Below are positions 46,146-58,406 of a stretch of 64,000 nucleotides of DNA, in pieces. How positions within the stretch are numbered: position 1 is the first letter of the stretch; each line of letters opens with the position of its first letter. The translations under genes and the position numbers were made by a program. Source of the DNA: Norana najaformis (lineage: Eukaryota; Annelida; Clitellata; Crassiclitellata; Hormogastridae); NCBI GenBank assembly GCA_964023275.1, contig OZ029919.1:4631367-4695366 (forward strand), read 5' to 3'. The notes under the pieces are model-generated. The model was not told the DNA's origin. It was given only the letters and a program-made list of their open reading frames with translations, and searched no databases.

Positions 46146-47626
46146 TTAAGCCAAAAGCCCAAGAAATGCGCCAGTGTTTTCATCATCTGAACACATGTAG
46201 TCGATAGCAGAGTTTATGAACTCTTCAAAGCTCAACTTTCCGTCGTGATTAGCATCGATCGTTTCGAAAGCTTTCTTTGTGAAGTTGGAGTCGACCACGC
46301 CTACACTTTCAAAGTACCTGCGAAACTCTTCGAACTGGAGATAGCCGTCATGATTGAGATCCATAACAGTGAAGAGGCTAAGCATCAGATTTCTGATTGC
46401 TTTCTTAAATGCAGGATCACCTCTTAGCGTCTTCATAGATTCAATTACCAAATCTTCGGTCAGCAATACATCATCATTTGTTCCTGCAGCCTTTGTGTAA
46501 AGGGTGAAAAGCTGCAGACACAACGTGATGAGGAGTGACGTTGACACAACAAAATCAAAATACAGTAAGGAGTAAAGGCCACAAAAATGAGTGCAGTTAA
46601 CTTGGTGGGTGTATTGACAATTCTAATAAAAAATATCAACGATGGCGAGTGTGAACAACTAGACGAAAATGATCTGGCTTCAGGAGGTCCTGCGTACGTT
46701 CCCGGTTAATTAGATGTTTTCTGTTGCATAAGCATTCCTAAATTCGGCCACATTTCTTCATTTATGCTGGAACAATTGCACTGCCTTCCAATACGAGAGC
46801 GTATTCTCTTCAAACTCTTGACCTTTATGCGAAACTGTCTTGTTGGCTGTGCTCCGCTGTATACAAGGGAACTCTGCATCCCCCTTTCTTCCATTCCTGG
46901 CCGCAGAACACTGCGTTCGTCGGCTCAGGATTATCTCGCCGTCCCTCTAGCTCGAACTGAAACCGCTCAGCGCCGCAGCTTTGCTATTGCTGGCCCCTAG
47001 CTCTTGGAATGACTTACCTGCCGACCTTCGACGGGAGCTTCTCTCCCTCTCCCCCACCCTCTTCCGTAAGCGCTTGAAAATCGTATTATTCCCCAGTTCT
47101 GGGATGATGGGCCGGGAGCGCCACTGATGAGGCTACCTTGAAGCTGCGCTTTACAAATTTACGATTACGATTACGATAAGCAACGACAATGAGCAATCAG
47201 TAGTCTTGTGGGCAACAAAAAATTCAGAAAACTACATGGAAGAAAAGTCACAAAAAGTGAAAGGCAATAATAAAGGCTTCCGTGTGAAACTTATGCATTA
47301 AGCTGATGCAGTGTACACCCATGACTGTCACTGTCAGAACCTTAAAACAGATTACTGATCACGATATATTGTTAACTATTGCTTGTGACACTTCATAATA
47401 GATAAAATGGACTGATTTCATAAGTGATATAAATAGACTTTTCGTAAAAACTACTTACATCAATGAAACGCTGTCTGACTGTCTCTTTCTGAACTGGATC
47501 AGCGTTTTCCAGATCACAGAACCTGTCAGCCATACCTGCACAATCGGTCCGATTGAACACTGCATCTTTATTGTAATCAAATGCACGAAAGTAGATTCTC
47601 ATCTTCCGGACCCAAAAGTCGCTCAT
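46146..47626 (-). CDS. EF-hand protein alpha3
   Basis: Exons 47626-47459 and 46511-46146; donor GTAAGT, acceptor TGTCTGCAG, phase 0; 177 aa. EF1 loop: DYNKDAVFNRTD, with Ala for the usual Gly at position 6. EF3: DLNHDGYLQFEE. EF4: DANHDGKLSFEE. EF3 and EF4 look fully competent. The end is FLGLLA. The 947-base intron is about twice that of alpha1 because it holds a 441-bp LINE tail. It is the most diverged alpha, consistent with an older split of U4. Confidence 0.85.
46735..47175 (+). mobile_element. 5'-truncated CR1-type LINE tail in alpha3's intron
   Basis: A 441-bp insertion flanked by the 7-bp duplication ATAAGCA (46728-46734, 47176-47182). It encodes LEQLHCLPIRERILFKLL, ending at AGP, then in a shifted frame SSWNDLPADLRRELL. 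It ends in (GATTAC)n. The tail motif matches that of LINE2, so it is a related family. It lies in antisense to the gene. Confidence 0.8.
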
Positions 47627-48981
47627 TCTGAGATATCGACGATCGAGCTGTTGCTAGACTTAACAGGATAACTTCCTAAAGGTGACAGAAAAAAGAATAA
47701 TTGAGCTAGTGATAAAATTTCCCTGCGAATTTTAAAATTCTTTCTCCAGAAGTTCAATTCAATTAGTCCGTCGATGTTATCGGGAAACCTAATTTAAAAC
47801 ACATAGTATTAAGCAAAGGAGTAAAAACCATCTTGCGAATTCATTTATTTCTCTAATACGTAATAAATCATTCACAGTTTACCACTTAAGCAGAATTTGC
47901 TTAACACATATAAATAGCAAAACTTGAAGGAACTTAAATTGTACCAGACAAGTATTTATCTTATTGAGGTGCATGACATTTCCCCATAAAGAAAAATAGC
48001 CCCATTATTGAATTAATGGTAATGTACTGGCGTTTCAGCCGACCATTCAGCCTTTCAGATCAGGTTTTATGACCAATGTTGAAAAATATAAATATATATG
48101 CAGAGAATAAATGATCATTTATATTGATAATGCTAAACTCTTGTGGTTACTTATTACTAAATGACCAAATCACTTAATGCTGGACACGAAATGGCCAAAA
48201 TATACGTTAGCTTACCTCGCATTTAACTGCAATACCTTTCCTTGCCTTACCACCGATGATGTATAGGCCAGACTCCTTGCGACAGATGTTCTTCAACTGT
48301 TTTTATAATATGCCTTTGCCGTACGTGAATAGCTTAGACGATGCCATAGATACACCTGCAACTACCACTGACATCTATCGAAATTAAACGAGCATAAAAT
48401 GGTCAACTGGCAAAGGCCAGTGTAAATCTTGGCCAAATGAATCTAAGCATTGGGTCCATGAAATACAGAATGATGCCACTGTAAACAGTTCACGAACCAT
48501 CGCAGTTAATATTCCGAAAGTTGAAACTTCAACTTACTCACGTTGAAGAATTTGAAGCTTTCGGCAGTTGCAAGGAGCGATAATTTCCTGAGAAAAATAC
48601 GTCCCAGAGTAGTTCTACTTATACGCAACATATTTTAATTTTAGTAATTTATGACTATCATTATCAAAGGCAGAATATCTATTCACATATTAAAAAATTT
48701 TTGGAAGGACATACGTATCGACGACAATCTTATCATTATTACAAGAAAAATAATAGTGCGGATAAAATCATTAATAAACCCTAATCTTACTTTAGCAAGA
48801 GTAAAAGAAAATTTTCGAGATCACCATTAACAGAATATCATCAATAGAGACTGAACGTGGCTTCTTATCACATATTATCAAATAATTAAAACTCGATGCA
48901 TATATCTAATATCGATTCTAATATAATGAATTCAAAGCGCCGTCATCAAAATCCACAAAGTATCAAGCGATGGTTCCTTAA
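47627..48981. other. Upstream region of alpha3
   Basis: Colinear with 4190-4750 plus 8105-8859. It has neither LINE1 nor LINE2. A donor-like GTAAGTT is kept near 48535. Confidence 0.5.
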
Positions 48982-49603
48982 CCCTGAGAAGCCTACCTTG
49001 GGTGAATTTTTCACCTCACTGTCAGTATTTGTGCTGCAGTGTTTTACAGCGTTGGAGCTACGCCATGGGGTTTGTTGCATCTGTTCCTAGATGATTTTGG
49101 TTTCCTTTCATGTTTTTGTCTTAAATATTTTTGATTTATAGTCATGTGACTAAGAAACTGACGTCACACTTTTATGATAATTAGCGTATGAGATATCTCG
49201 ACGGTGACTTGCCGCTAATGCTAGTAAATTTACAGCAGCATGGACTGAAAATAATGACAACGATGATAATGTAGATTGTGATGACAGTTGCGATGTATCG
49301 GAGCCAGAAAATGTTGAAATCGATGTTGGTCGTGGGGAGAGTGATACAGGTAATGATTTATTGAGCGACGCTGATGGAGGCCTTGTCCCTGATGATGTTT
49401 CGTCTGACGATAACTGTAGCCTCAATGATTGTGATGACAGCTGACATTACTAAGGCTTCTTAGTTTTGCAATTTTATGTTGAAATTGGTACAATTACCGC
49501 TGTTCACTGAACATGTTGTCATTTTATTTCAGATGCCTCGAGTAGTGTGGGGTGAAAAAATTCACCACAGGTTAGACAATATGTGATTTTTATAGGTGAG
49601 GGG
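48982..49603 (+). mobile_element. piggyBac-like MITE, U4 copy
   Basis: Follows TTAA at 48978-48981 and ends AGGGG at 49603, about 620 bp. The terminal GGGTGAATTTTTCACC is kept on the left and altered on the right. The acidic frame lacks its ATG. Confidence 0.5.
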
Positions 49604-51415
49604 TAAGCGAAACCGTGTTCAAAATTCGCAATCCGTTAACGAAGCTGGTCGAAATTCTATATGCCAGAGGAAACAAGAGTCCAGTTATGGTGGGTTAGCA
49701 AGATGAAAGAGATAGTGTTATTTAAGTTAAGATCACCACGAATAATTTTAACAACTACTATAACGCACAGAACTGGGCAGCGAATTTCGAAGCTTTGGAC
49801 CGGCCACCAAGAACGCATGAGAGCCAGCACTTCTCCTGGCGCAAGAGTCAGTGTCCATTGATTGAGTGCAATATTTAATTGAGAGAGGAGTGAGCAAGTA
49901 GAAGAGGTAGAACTATCTCTGCTATAAATTTAGTACCTTGTTGACCATACGACAAATTTGATGTTAGATTTCTGCTCGTTGGGAAGCATGGGTAATGAAT
50001 GCAATATGGATACCAAATGCTGATATTTAGTGATCCTTTCTTCTGGTTCGGACCAGAGAATCATTGTAGAAATCTCTCTTAGCTATACCAATGAAGAGTG
50101 AATTACAGGAGTAACGTCTGCTTGATAGTTTGAGTAATGTGACATCTGTTTCACGAATATCCCGAATGTTAAAGTGTGATAGATTGTATATTGTCAGAAA
50201 ATGGTCAGAAGATAACATGCTGCAATCGAATGTATTATTCCTAAACTGTGAGGACATTTGTAAGATCTCTAAGTAGTTCACCCAACTGAACAGATGTAAG
50301 GCAAAAAGTTCCTAGAGTTGTTGAGGCCCAAGTAAGCCGATGGAAATTGACGCTATTAGTTTAGCTTGTTTTAGCTTACCTCAGTTCAGTTCAATTCTAG
50401 TTATGTCACTTCAGGTCAAACCAAACAATGCCAGACCAAACATTTCTAAGGCTTGCATACAGTCTTTTGCATGACTGCAAAAGTCGTCAAAATTTTGGGA
50501 CATCATGCAAAATCTTTTCTAATTGCGTCTTCTAACACCCTCCAAAAATGTACCATAATAAGTCGGATAACCGGAACGTGAACCACGTTGAGGAGTGGTA
50601 GAATGTTGATAATGGATTATTTCTCGGGCTTATCTGCCTGTCTGTCAGTCTATATATCTATCTGTCTATCTACCTACCTATCTGTCTATCTACCTATCTA
50701 CCTATCTATCTGTCTATCTATCTATCTATCTGGCTGGCTGGCTGGCTATCTAGCTTGTGTGTTTCGCTTTCTTTTTCTCTCAACTTGAATCGATATACGA
50801 ATTTTGATTCTTGGATAAGAAGGCGCCGTCAAGTAAATCAAAACCATCATGATTATGGAAATTTTATCGTAAACAATATTTTTTTTATCTCGATTACTGC
50901 TTTAATCAAAGATTAGCTTGTACAAAAAGCTATTTAAGAAATCTTTAAAATTAAAAAAATCTTAAAGCAATGCGGATGAATTGGATCGTTCCATCACCTG
51001 CAATGTCTCCATATAGCACAGTCAGTAGCAAGAAATACGTAAACCAACAGCCAAAGCAGAGAACCAACAGCCAAAGCAGAGAACATTTTGTGAGCATCAA
51101 AACTTCTGACTACTTTCTGTAGGTTTCGCGAAATGTTTAGCGAATCCCAATTGCTTCAAGTCATTTTTGACAATTTTTCCGTTTGTTAAATTTTCCGTCA
51201 ATCCCGGTTTTTGTGACTTTTTTCATAGATTTCTATTTCATGTTAATTCCACAGAATTTATTACTTTATTTATTTCACCGTGGTTTTGATTGACATGGTT
51301 TTAGTAAGCAACCCTCGCTCAAAACATGTCCAGGACCAACTTAATGACATCGTGCAACTGTATTAATATTCGTACTAAGAAGCTAGAAAAACAGGGTCCT
51401 CTGGGCTGAAGAGAT
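49604..51415. other. Non-coding spacer, U4
   Basis: Colinear with 9470-11801. A short duplicated word (ACCAACAGCCAAAGCAGAGA) near 51045-51085 marks a local rearrangement with a deletion. No gene. Confidence 0.5.
50640..50745. repeat. (TATC)n / (TGGC)n microsatellite, short allele
   Basis: Same locus as 10539-10800; more interrupted and shorter. Confidence 0.95.
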
Positions 51416-51482
51416 CTAGTCGACGAGAGGTCCGAAGTAGAGCGTGAACGGACCCTTTTCATCGTTTTGAGAACCAGAAATC
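51416..51482 (-). pseudogene. EF-hand gene beta4, terminal remnant
   Basis: Only the last codons of the final exon remain: DEKGPFTLYFGPLVD and stop, with a frameshift just upstream (DFWFS then a TGA). Most of exon 3, all of exon 2 (deleted near 52010) and exon 1 (only the ATG end at about 52743-52755 left) are missing. Dead. Confidence 0.8.
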
Positions 51483-52320
51483 AAACTTGCATTACAAACA
51501 ACACTGTATGCAAAATAGTAAACATACAAGCACATTGACATTTAAAAGATCATTCAAACGATGCAATATAATATAGAGGTTTAAACATCAATATTTTAGA
51601 GTCTATTGCTAGAAAGACGGCATCGTTATTATAATCGTTTTCATCTGTTTCTTGGGAAGAAGTCAAGAAACCCATGCTGCATACGTAACAACCCTCGGTA
51701 GTTGAAAATTTCTGGAGATTAGGCACAACATTTGGAACGGCAGCTACTCATCTAGTTCTGGGTCTAATGATATAGGGAAGGTGTGAAAAACAACTCCATG
51801 GATGCTTTGATATGTGAATGACAGGCGTTCAGGAAGATGTCCTCCGTCTTGTATCTCCAGAGGCATTACTGAGGTTTCGTCATAGCTTTGATATAAAATT
51901 GTGAGTGACAGTTGTAGAAAGAGATGGCTAGTTTTCTTCGCATCCCCTAAATGCGAGTCAGGCTTCGTCCCAATTCCATAATGAATGCCGGGCTAGTACT
52001 GCTAATGAAACCGTTTTGAACTTCAAAATTTCAAACTGCAGAAAGAAGAAACAATTCATGATTTTAAGATGCAAGCGTTTAAGTGAAAATTTTGAGACGT
52101 TCAAGAAACGAACGAGAGATTGATAAAACAACTTATGTTTGGAACGAAACACCGAAAAAATATAACACCCGAAACTGGAAAGTCTGAGAGCAGAAATAAA
52201 TTTAGATTCTACAATGGACAATGCTAAAACGTGTGAAACAGTGCTGCAGCATATGAACATGCTTACAAATCCAAATAGATAAAGGTGTGTCTGTGATGAG
52301 ACACAAGCTGCAGTAGCTAT
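51483..52320. other. Remnant introns of beta4
   Basis: Colinear with beta3 intron pieces, with a jump near 52010. No gene. Confidence 0.45.
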
Positions 52321-52750
52321 ATGGCCAATGGTGAGGAAAGGACCATGATGACGGATTATACTAAGCTCTTAATGACCTGTGTAATGCTTGCCGAAGAAAA
52401 TGGCACTGGAAAAATAGGTAGAACACGAAAGAAGGAGAGTCATTGGAACCAGTTTCTATACAGCTGCAGGTGGCTTTGCCTGATACACAACGCATCCAAA
52501 ATCATCCAATCAAAGACATTGACAGGAGAGACGATGGAAGCGAACAGGGTGAAATTTGAGATGAGACTCGATACAGGAGCACAGGGCAACTTTCTGCCAA
52601 TGTCAACGTATAAGCAGATGTTCGAGACCAATATCGAAGTAAGTTTCTCTTCCAAACCTCAAGCTTCAATGCAAGAAGTAACAGCATTGATGGCATATTG
52701 AGGCAGAAGAATACATTACTATGTAATTGATGCTCAAATTATCAAATAGA
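52321..52750 (+). mobile_element. Ty3/gypsy-like LTR element fragment (fossil), U4
   Basis: Contains DTGAQGNFLP, an aspartic protease-like word; otherwise only a short piece with no LTR. Same locus as 36457-36900. Confidence 0.5.
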
Positions 52751-52755
52751 TCCAT

Positions 52756-53694
52756 GGCACATAATATGTTAGTATATAAATATATATATTAAGGCTCAAT
52801 ATACTGAACAGACGTAAACTCATTGCAGCCAACATTCACGTCTTGACCCAAAGTTAGGTACCCTATATTCACTCAAGTACAGACAAATTAATCAATATTA
52901 GTCTTCTTCAAATTTAATTACTGTAGTTTTATCGCCTTTCTATGTTTAAGTTAGCTAATTTAACAAATTTATGACTACAATCAAGCGTGGTCTGTTTTAT
53001 TATTATTTCAAATAAATCGATGGCAAAGATGATATTTATCAGCAAATATTCTTTATATTCTTAATATGCCTCTGTTGTTCTCATTTGCATTGTTCGCCGA
53101 TAAGCGTGAGAGATGAGACGTAAAGAATAAAGGAAAGTAGCGTTTTATGCGCTTCTATCAAAATCTATTTTTGCTATTACAAGAATTTATTCGATTTAAT
53201 AACATTTTACGTTTCAAATAAGAGATGATCCGCAAAGACTTTATTTGGCAGTCGGATGTATTAGGTCATGTAGCGCCAGACTTGAATAATATTAACACTG
53301 GTTTTTGGACTGTCATCAAAGGCGTGAATTTATGGACACGAGCATTAAGAAGGCCTTAGTGACCCCTTTTTTCGGGCAAAGGCAGTGAAATACCTTCTAG
53401 CAATTGTAGCATCGTCGCAGCCTATTTTTTCTGTTCAATGATTACTTCTTTTCTTTCTGAAATTATGTGATACACTATAACTCACGATGATAACAACGGT
53501 GGTGGTGGTGGTGATACTTTTATTATTACCATTACTGCTCCTACAATTACTATCGCTGGAAACGTCTTGCGATTGCAATTCAACCATTCAATGACGTTGC
53601 CTTTCATAACGTTCTATCAGCAATGAAGGAGTAGTTGTTCCAGATGATTTTTGATATTTTTCGACATTTTTGAAGTCTTGATGGATCACAAAAA
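52756..53694. other. Former beta4 upstream region
   Basis: Colinear with 37490-38407; no gene. Confidence 0.4.
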
Positions 53695-53840
53695 GATTCT
53701 ACTAGTACTATTGCTACTACTACTGCAACAACAACTACTACTACTAGCACACCTACATCTACTGCTACTACTACTACTCTACTACTGCTACTACTACAAC
53801 TACTAATAATAATATTTTCAGTATTATTATGATTTTATTA
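53695..53840. repeat. (CTA)n microsatellite
   Basis: Imperfect ACT/CTA triplets, the counterpart of 38408-38592. Confidence 0.9.
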
Positions 53841-54039
53841 TTATTATTGCAATTATTAAAATAATTTAATTAAATGTTAAATAATTGGAAAGAAAATTTA
53901 ATAATATAAATAATAATAATAATAATTATCGTTATTAGAAAAGATTTACTTTAACAACAACAGCAACAACAACACCAAAAATATTATTAATAAAAATGAA
54001 AATACTGATGATAATAATCGTAATTGTAATCTGATATAT

Positions 54040-54412
54040 GGTCTCACACTTATACCGTAATGGCCACAGTCTATTCTGGGATGTTACAGTAACTGACGCT
54101 GTGGGTCATTATTAATACCAGGCAACTGCTGCAACTTCCGGGGCAGCCGCAGACCTTGCGGTTTCCAGAAAGATTACGAAGTACAGTCAACTCAAGTCAA
54201 TGTATCACGTTAAACCACTAGCATTCGAAACTCTTGGCCCCATTTATTGCACTGAACTTGATCTTATCGCGAACGTTGGGCGATATCTAACTCAAACTCA
54301 AGATCATAAAGAAACTTGTTATTTCTTCCAGCGTGTAGCTATAGCAATTGAGACTTTCAATGCCGTCGCCTTCCGTAGCGCCTTAGCCATGGCTGAACGT
54401 GGTAAAATGTAG
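54040..54412 (+). mobile_element. Second R2-like subfamily remnant (U4 end)
   Basis: Same family as 38880-39263: LAFETLGPIYC, IANVGRYLTQTQDHKETC, FFQRVAIAIETFNAVAFR, ending MAERGKM. Broken in its left part. Confidence 0.6.
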
Positions 54413-54491
54413 GCGTTCCAGATGATTCATCAATTTCTCCTGATATATTTTAATCCTGAGCGATCATATATAACGCGGAGACAACAGTAAC

Positions 54492-54524
<33 letters not shown>

Positions 54525-54652
54525 TACTATTATTGTTGTTGTTGTTATTATTATTATTAATACGTCACTTCAATTATGAAACAAATCTATTGTTGCTGGA
54601 GCAACTAGAGCTGCTATGGCGTCCAGGCTGGCACACTGTATAATAATAATTG

Positions 54653-54685
<33 letters not shown>

Positions 54686-54931
54686 CACGCTCCCTGCCGG
54701 CGGGTCGAGGTCGAGGAGACGTCGACGCTCGTGTCAGTGAAGCCCGCGACGCAGGCGCCTTCGAAACAGACGACGACGGGGATGAAGAGGAGGGAGTTGG
54801 AGTTGATCCGCACCGCAGGTTCTTGCGCTCCATCGAGGAAGCGCCCACAGAACGCTCTGCACTTACGCGACCGCTAACTCAAGGTTACTTCTTCACCACG
54901 GCGCTTACAGACAGGATCACGAGATTCGGAG

Positions 54932-55093
54932 GTCAGTCTAGATGCGCAAGTGAGAGAGACGATCAACCGAAAGATGGTCGACCCATCGTCACATACATTC
55001 GACGAAGCGCAGGTCCAAATATACACACTGACGCAACGGGACAGTTATCCTAGGTTCCTCAATTCACAGATGTTAAAACGAATGTTACAATGA
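54932..55093 (+). pseudogene. RGS (RZ-type) last exon, X2 copy
   Basis: 53 codons and TGA, as at 14461-14622, with VSLDAQVRETINRKM, HTFDEAQVQIYTL and RDSYPRFLNSQ. It keeps the usual Tyr of RDSYPRFL. It follows CGGAG, a possible acceptor. No preceding RGS exon is visible. Confidence 0.7.
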
Positions 55094-55095
55094 TA

Positions 55096-55109
55096 TGATG
55101 ATGATGATG

Positions 55110-55170
<61 letters not shown>
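55096..55170. repeat. (GAT)n/(TAA)n microsatellite
   Basis: Long TAA run after the RGS exon. Confidence 0.9.
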
Positions 55171-55173
<3 letters not shown>

Positions 55174-55289
55174 GCCCACAGAACGCTCTACACTTACGCG
55201 ACCGCTAACTCAGGGTTGCTTCTTCACCACGGCGCTTAAAGACAAGATCACGCGATTCGGAGGTGCAGCTAGTCGACCTGTTTCCAGTG
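55171..55289 (+). repeat. Partial direct repeat of the RGS exon's upstream sequence
   Basis: 55171-55265 repeats 54841-54935 with a few changes. The match stops exactly at CGGAGGT, where the RGS coding sequence begins; different DNA (GCAGCTAGTCGACCTG) follows. Absent from X1. Confidence 0.65.
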
Positions 55290-55375
55290 TGCCAACCAGG
55301 ACGCCACAGCAGCTCTAGTTGCTCCAGCAACAATAGATTTGTATCATAATTGAAGTGACACAATAGATTTGTTTC

Positions 55376-55419
<44 letters not shown>

Positions 55420-55420
55420 C
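55376..55420. repeat. (TAA)n microsatellite
   Basis: TAA run before the R2-like leader, the counterpart of 14625-14668. Confidence 0.9.
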
Positions 55421-57116
55421 GCGCCTTTCAAAATTGTCGGCTGCAAGCCGGAATCTACATTCAAATGGCCTACGACGTCATAATCGTCATGGCAACACAT
55501 TGTTCTTTCAAAGGCCGATCATATGAATAGCAGTTTATCGTAATTTGAACTTTCGATTGCTAGAAGAAAACATGAACGGGAGGCCTGCCAAGGGAAAGGG
55601 GACTTGTAGCATATGCTGGGCTACACTCAAAACACATGCATCAGATGGCACCATCCACCGTCACGGTCCCAGGCCCGCTCCCTGCCCCGGTTCTGGCCAG
55701 CCTGCAGCAGAGATACTATGGCCCAATGCGGTTGTGTCACTTTCCTCTGCATCCAGCCCTGCTAATCAAGATTCCATTCAAATGCAGCCAGATTCGGACA
55801 GACAGTGCCGTCTTAGACATCCAGAGTTATAAGAGGTGTGCTGGTTAAACGAATGCCTCGAACGGCAAGAACATCATGCGCCGCCCTTTTGGGTGAACTT
55901 ATAGAGGCTGTCGTTAGAGAACCAGATGACACTGGGAAATGGTCGAACCTCTTAGCCTTTGGAGGATGTATTCTGGTCAAACCAAAAAGAGGAGGAGTCA
56001 AACGCAACCTAACGCGGGCAATTCTCTCTAGAATAACGAACTGGCGTTCAAAAGGGCCTGCAGGCTGTACAGATGAAGTCGAACACAAACCGACACCGTC
56101 TCGAGGTACAGGCCTGACAAAACGTGACACGACAAAACACTTGGCATCGGCAGTTGCCAGCAAATTGGAGGATGGCAATTACAAGGCTGCTATTCGCCTC
56201 ATTTGTAGCGATGAAACACCAGCACCAGATACCCCAGAGACATTAGCTGGACTAAGGATGAAGCACCCGCCATCCTCGTCAGACAGGAGACCGTTCTGTG
56301 ATCCAAAGCACTCTGATCGCTTTGCTGCCCTGAATACATCTGAACGAGCCATTGTCGAGGCTATTTCTTCGTTTCCTGCAGGTTCGGCAGTTGGTCCAGA
56401 CGGTATAACCCCACAACACCTCAAAGACTTGACCGGCGGGTGTCAATTTAAACCTCATCCACCACCTCAATGACCTGGTAAATCTGATGTTAGAAGGGAG
56501 CCTACCGGCCTAGGTCAACGTAGTTATATATTGGGCGAATCTGATGGCTTTGAAGAAAAAAGACGGAGGAATCAGGCCAATCGCGGTAGGATACACGTGG
56601 CGACGCCTAGCAGCCAAATGTGCGAACGCACACGCTGTGACCAAATTATCTCCCCTGCTCGCCCCGATCCAGCTGGGCGTTGGCATACCAGGAGGCGCCG
56701 AAGCAGCAGTACATGCAACCTGCCGCTGGGCCACATCGATGTCGATTGATGCCCTTCTAGTCAAACTGGATTTCGCCAATGCCTTCAACACCCTTCGCAG
56801 AGACTCTCTATTAGAAGCGGTTGCAAGAGATATTCCTGAGCTTTACCGCTTCGCTCACGCCACATATTCTTGCAGCCCGCTCTTAAAACATGGATCAAAT
56901 ATTCTTCGATCAGAAGAAGGTACTCAGCAAAGTGACCCGATGGGCCCCATGGAATTCTGCATCACAATACAGCCAATCCTGCAACAGCTGAAGTCCGAGT
57001 TGAAAATAGCGTTCCTCGATGACTTAACACTGGGAGGCAGTGTGGATGTTATGTCCCTGGATGTTCAGCTGATCGCCCAGGAATCCGCTAAGCTCTTCTG
57101 CTCTTCTCAGGTGTAA
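55421..57116 (+). mobile_element. R2-like LINE, 5' half, X2 copy
   Basis: Copy of 14669-16383. ATG at 55572. A 19-base deletion near 55829 (after CATCCAGAGTT) breaks the N-terminal frame, and the frameshift near 56445 is shared with X1. The RT part 56544-57116 is open (LVKLDFANAFNTLRRD, EGTQQSDPMGPMEF, FLDDLTLGG) and has TGG where X1 has a stop. It ends at the same ESAKLFCSS junction. Confidence 0.8.
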
Positions 57117-57289
57117 TAGAGTAGGGAGTCAGAAAAGAGAAGTCGTAGAAGTCGTTTCGGATTCTAGGAGTTTGGTTCTGTCAATGAGTGGCATCTTCCT
57201 AGAATTCATGGAACCTCATAAGATGATCAAAGGGTCACAGACTGTACACGGAAAGTGGAAATTACCCTCAACTCATGCTCTGTTATAGG

Positions 57290-57747
57290 AACACGATGTC
57301 TGAATGTTTGAGCGAGCGCCTTGAATTGTGAAGAATGTAGGTTCGAAGCCTCAGAAATGATTATCGCGAAAGTGTTAAACGCAGTCTTGTTGTTTAGTAA
57401 TATCATGATAAATATATAAATAATGAATGAATGAGTAAAAGAAAGATATACGAAAGAAAGATAAAAAGGTCAGTGTGGTGGAAGTCAGCCAAAAGGGGTT
57501 GAGTTCTGCTCGAAAAAGATATGATGGAACTGAAATATGTATAATGTATAGCTGTATCTTTATCTATGTTCTTATGTTTGTATGTGTCTCTCAGTAAATG
57601 AGGCAGAAGGGCTTCTTGCGGGTGGAAATGAAAGCCGATATTCTTTTTTGACGAGGAGTGAATTGTTGTCGTTGGACTCTCCACGTTAGGCTCCTCCTCT
57701 CTCAATCTTAGGCGTGGTTTCGTAACTCTGCGCATCCACTGTTGGCC

Positions 57748-57783
<36 letters not shown>

Positions 57784-57835
57784 TAGTAATAATAATAATA
57801 ATATAGTAATAATACTACTACTGCTAATAATAGTA
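57290..57835 (+). mobile_element. SINE-like element, X2 copy
   Basis: B box GGTTCGAAGCC at 57340-57350; the head, body and TAA tail are as at 16556-17090, with an extended tail. Confidence 0.45.
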
Positions 57836-58406
57836 ATACCAATTCTGCCAGAGAAAACGCCTCCTCGTTTCCTCGTCATTTTCCTCGTCTTCTGCTTGAC
57901 CGAGAACAATTTTCTCCATCTGAAATTCAATCGATGGAAGAAGCATTGACGGTCTTCAGTTATGACGACACATTAGCAGATGTTCGCGGGAGAAAAGACG
58001 AACGAGTCCTGAAGGATTTCGTCCAGAAGAGGTAGTCAGACGAATTTATGAACTCCAAATCCCCATTATATGTAGTGAGCGAGCGCATCTCCTCGCAATT
58101 CAAAGTCTTCATCGACGCGAACACAAAGAAGAAGACGGCGCATACACGTATGCAGCCGAAATCAAAGAAGGAGAGAAGGCGGTGTCTGTAGCCAACACTG
58201 AAGAAGCGGAGAAAGCCAGGAACTAGTTCTACGAGACTCAGCAGACGGGTTTCGACCGGTCCTCAAGGTCAAGGAGCCGCAGCGCCCGACGGTCAGCCGC
58301 CGGGTCAAGGTCGAGGAGACGTCGGCGCTCGGGTCATCGAAGTTCACGATGCAGGTGCCATCGAAGCAGACGACATCGGCGACGAAGAGGAGTAAGGGGG
58401 ATGTGC
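57836..58406 (+). other. Unrecognised RS-rich open frames, X2 copy
   Basis: Copy of 17095-17660 with few changes; same broken frames. Confidence 0.3.

Larger units (their letters stand above)
54568..55366. repeat. 75-bp inverted repeat pair enclosing the RGS exon (X2 only)
   Basis: GTCACTTCAATTATGA... at 54568-54642 is inverted at about 55290-55366, about 95% identical by eye. The arms share CTATTGTTGCTGGAGCAACT. They enclose about 650 bases with TAA runs, the RGS exon and a partial duplicate. X1 lacks both arms. It could be a foldback element or a palindromic rearrangement. Confidence 0.65.
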
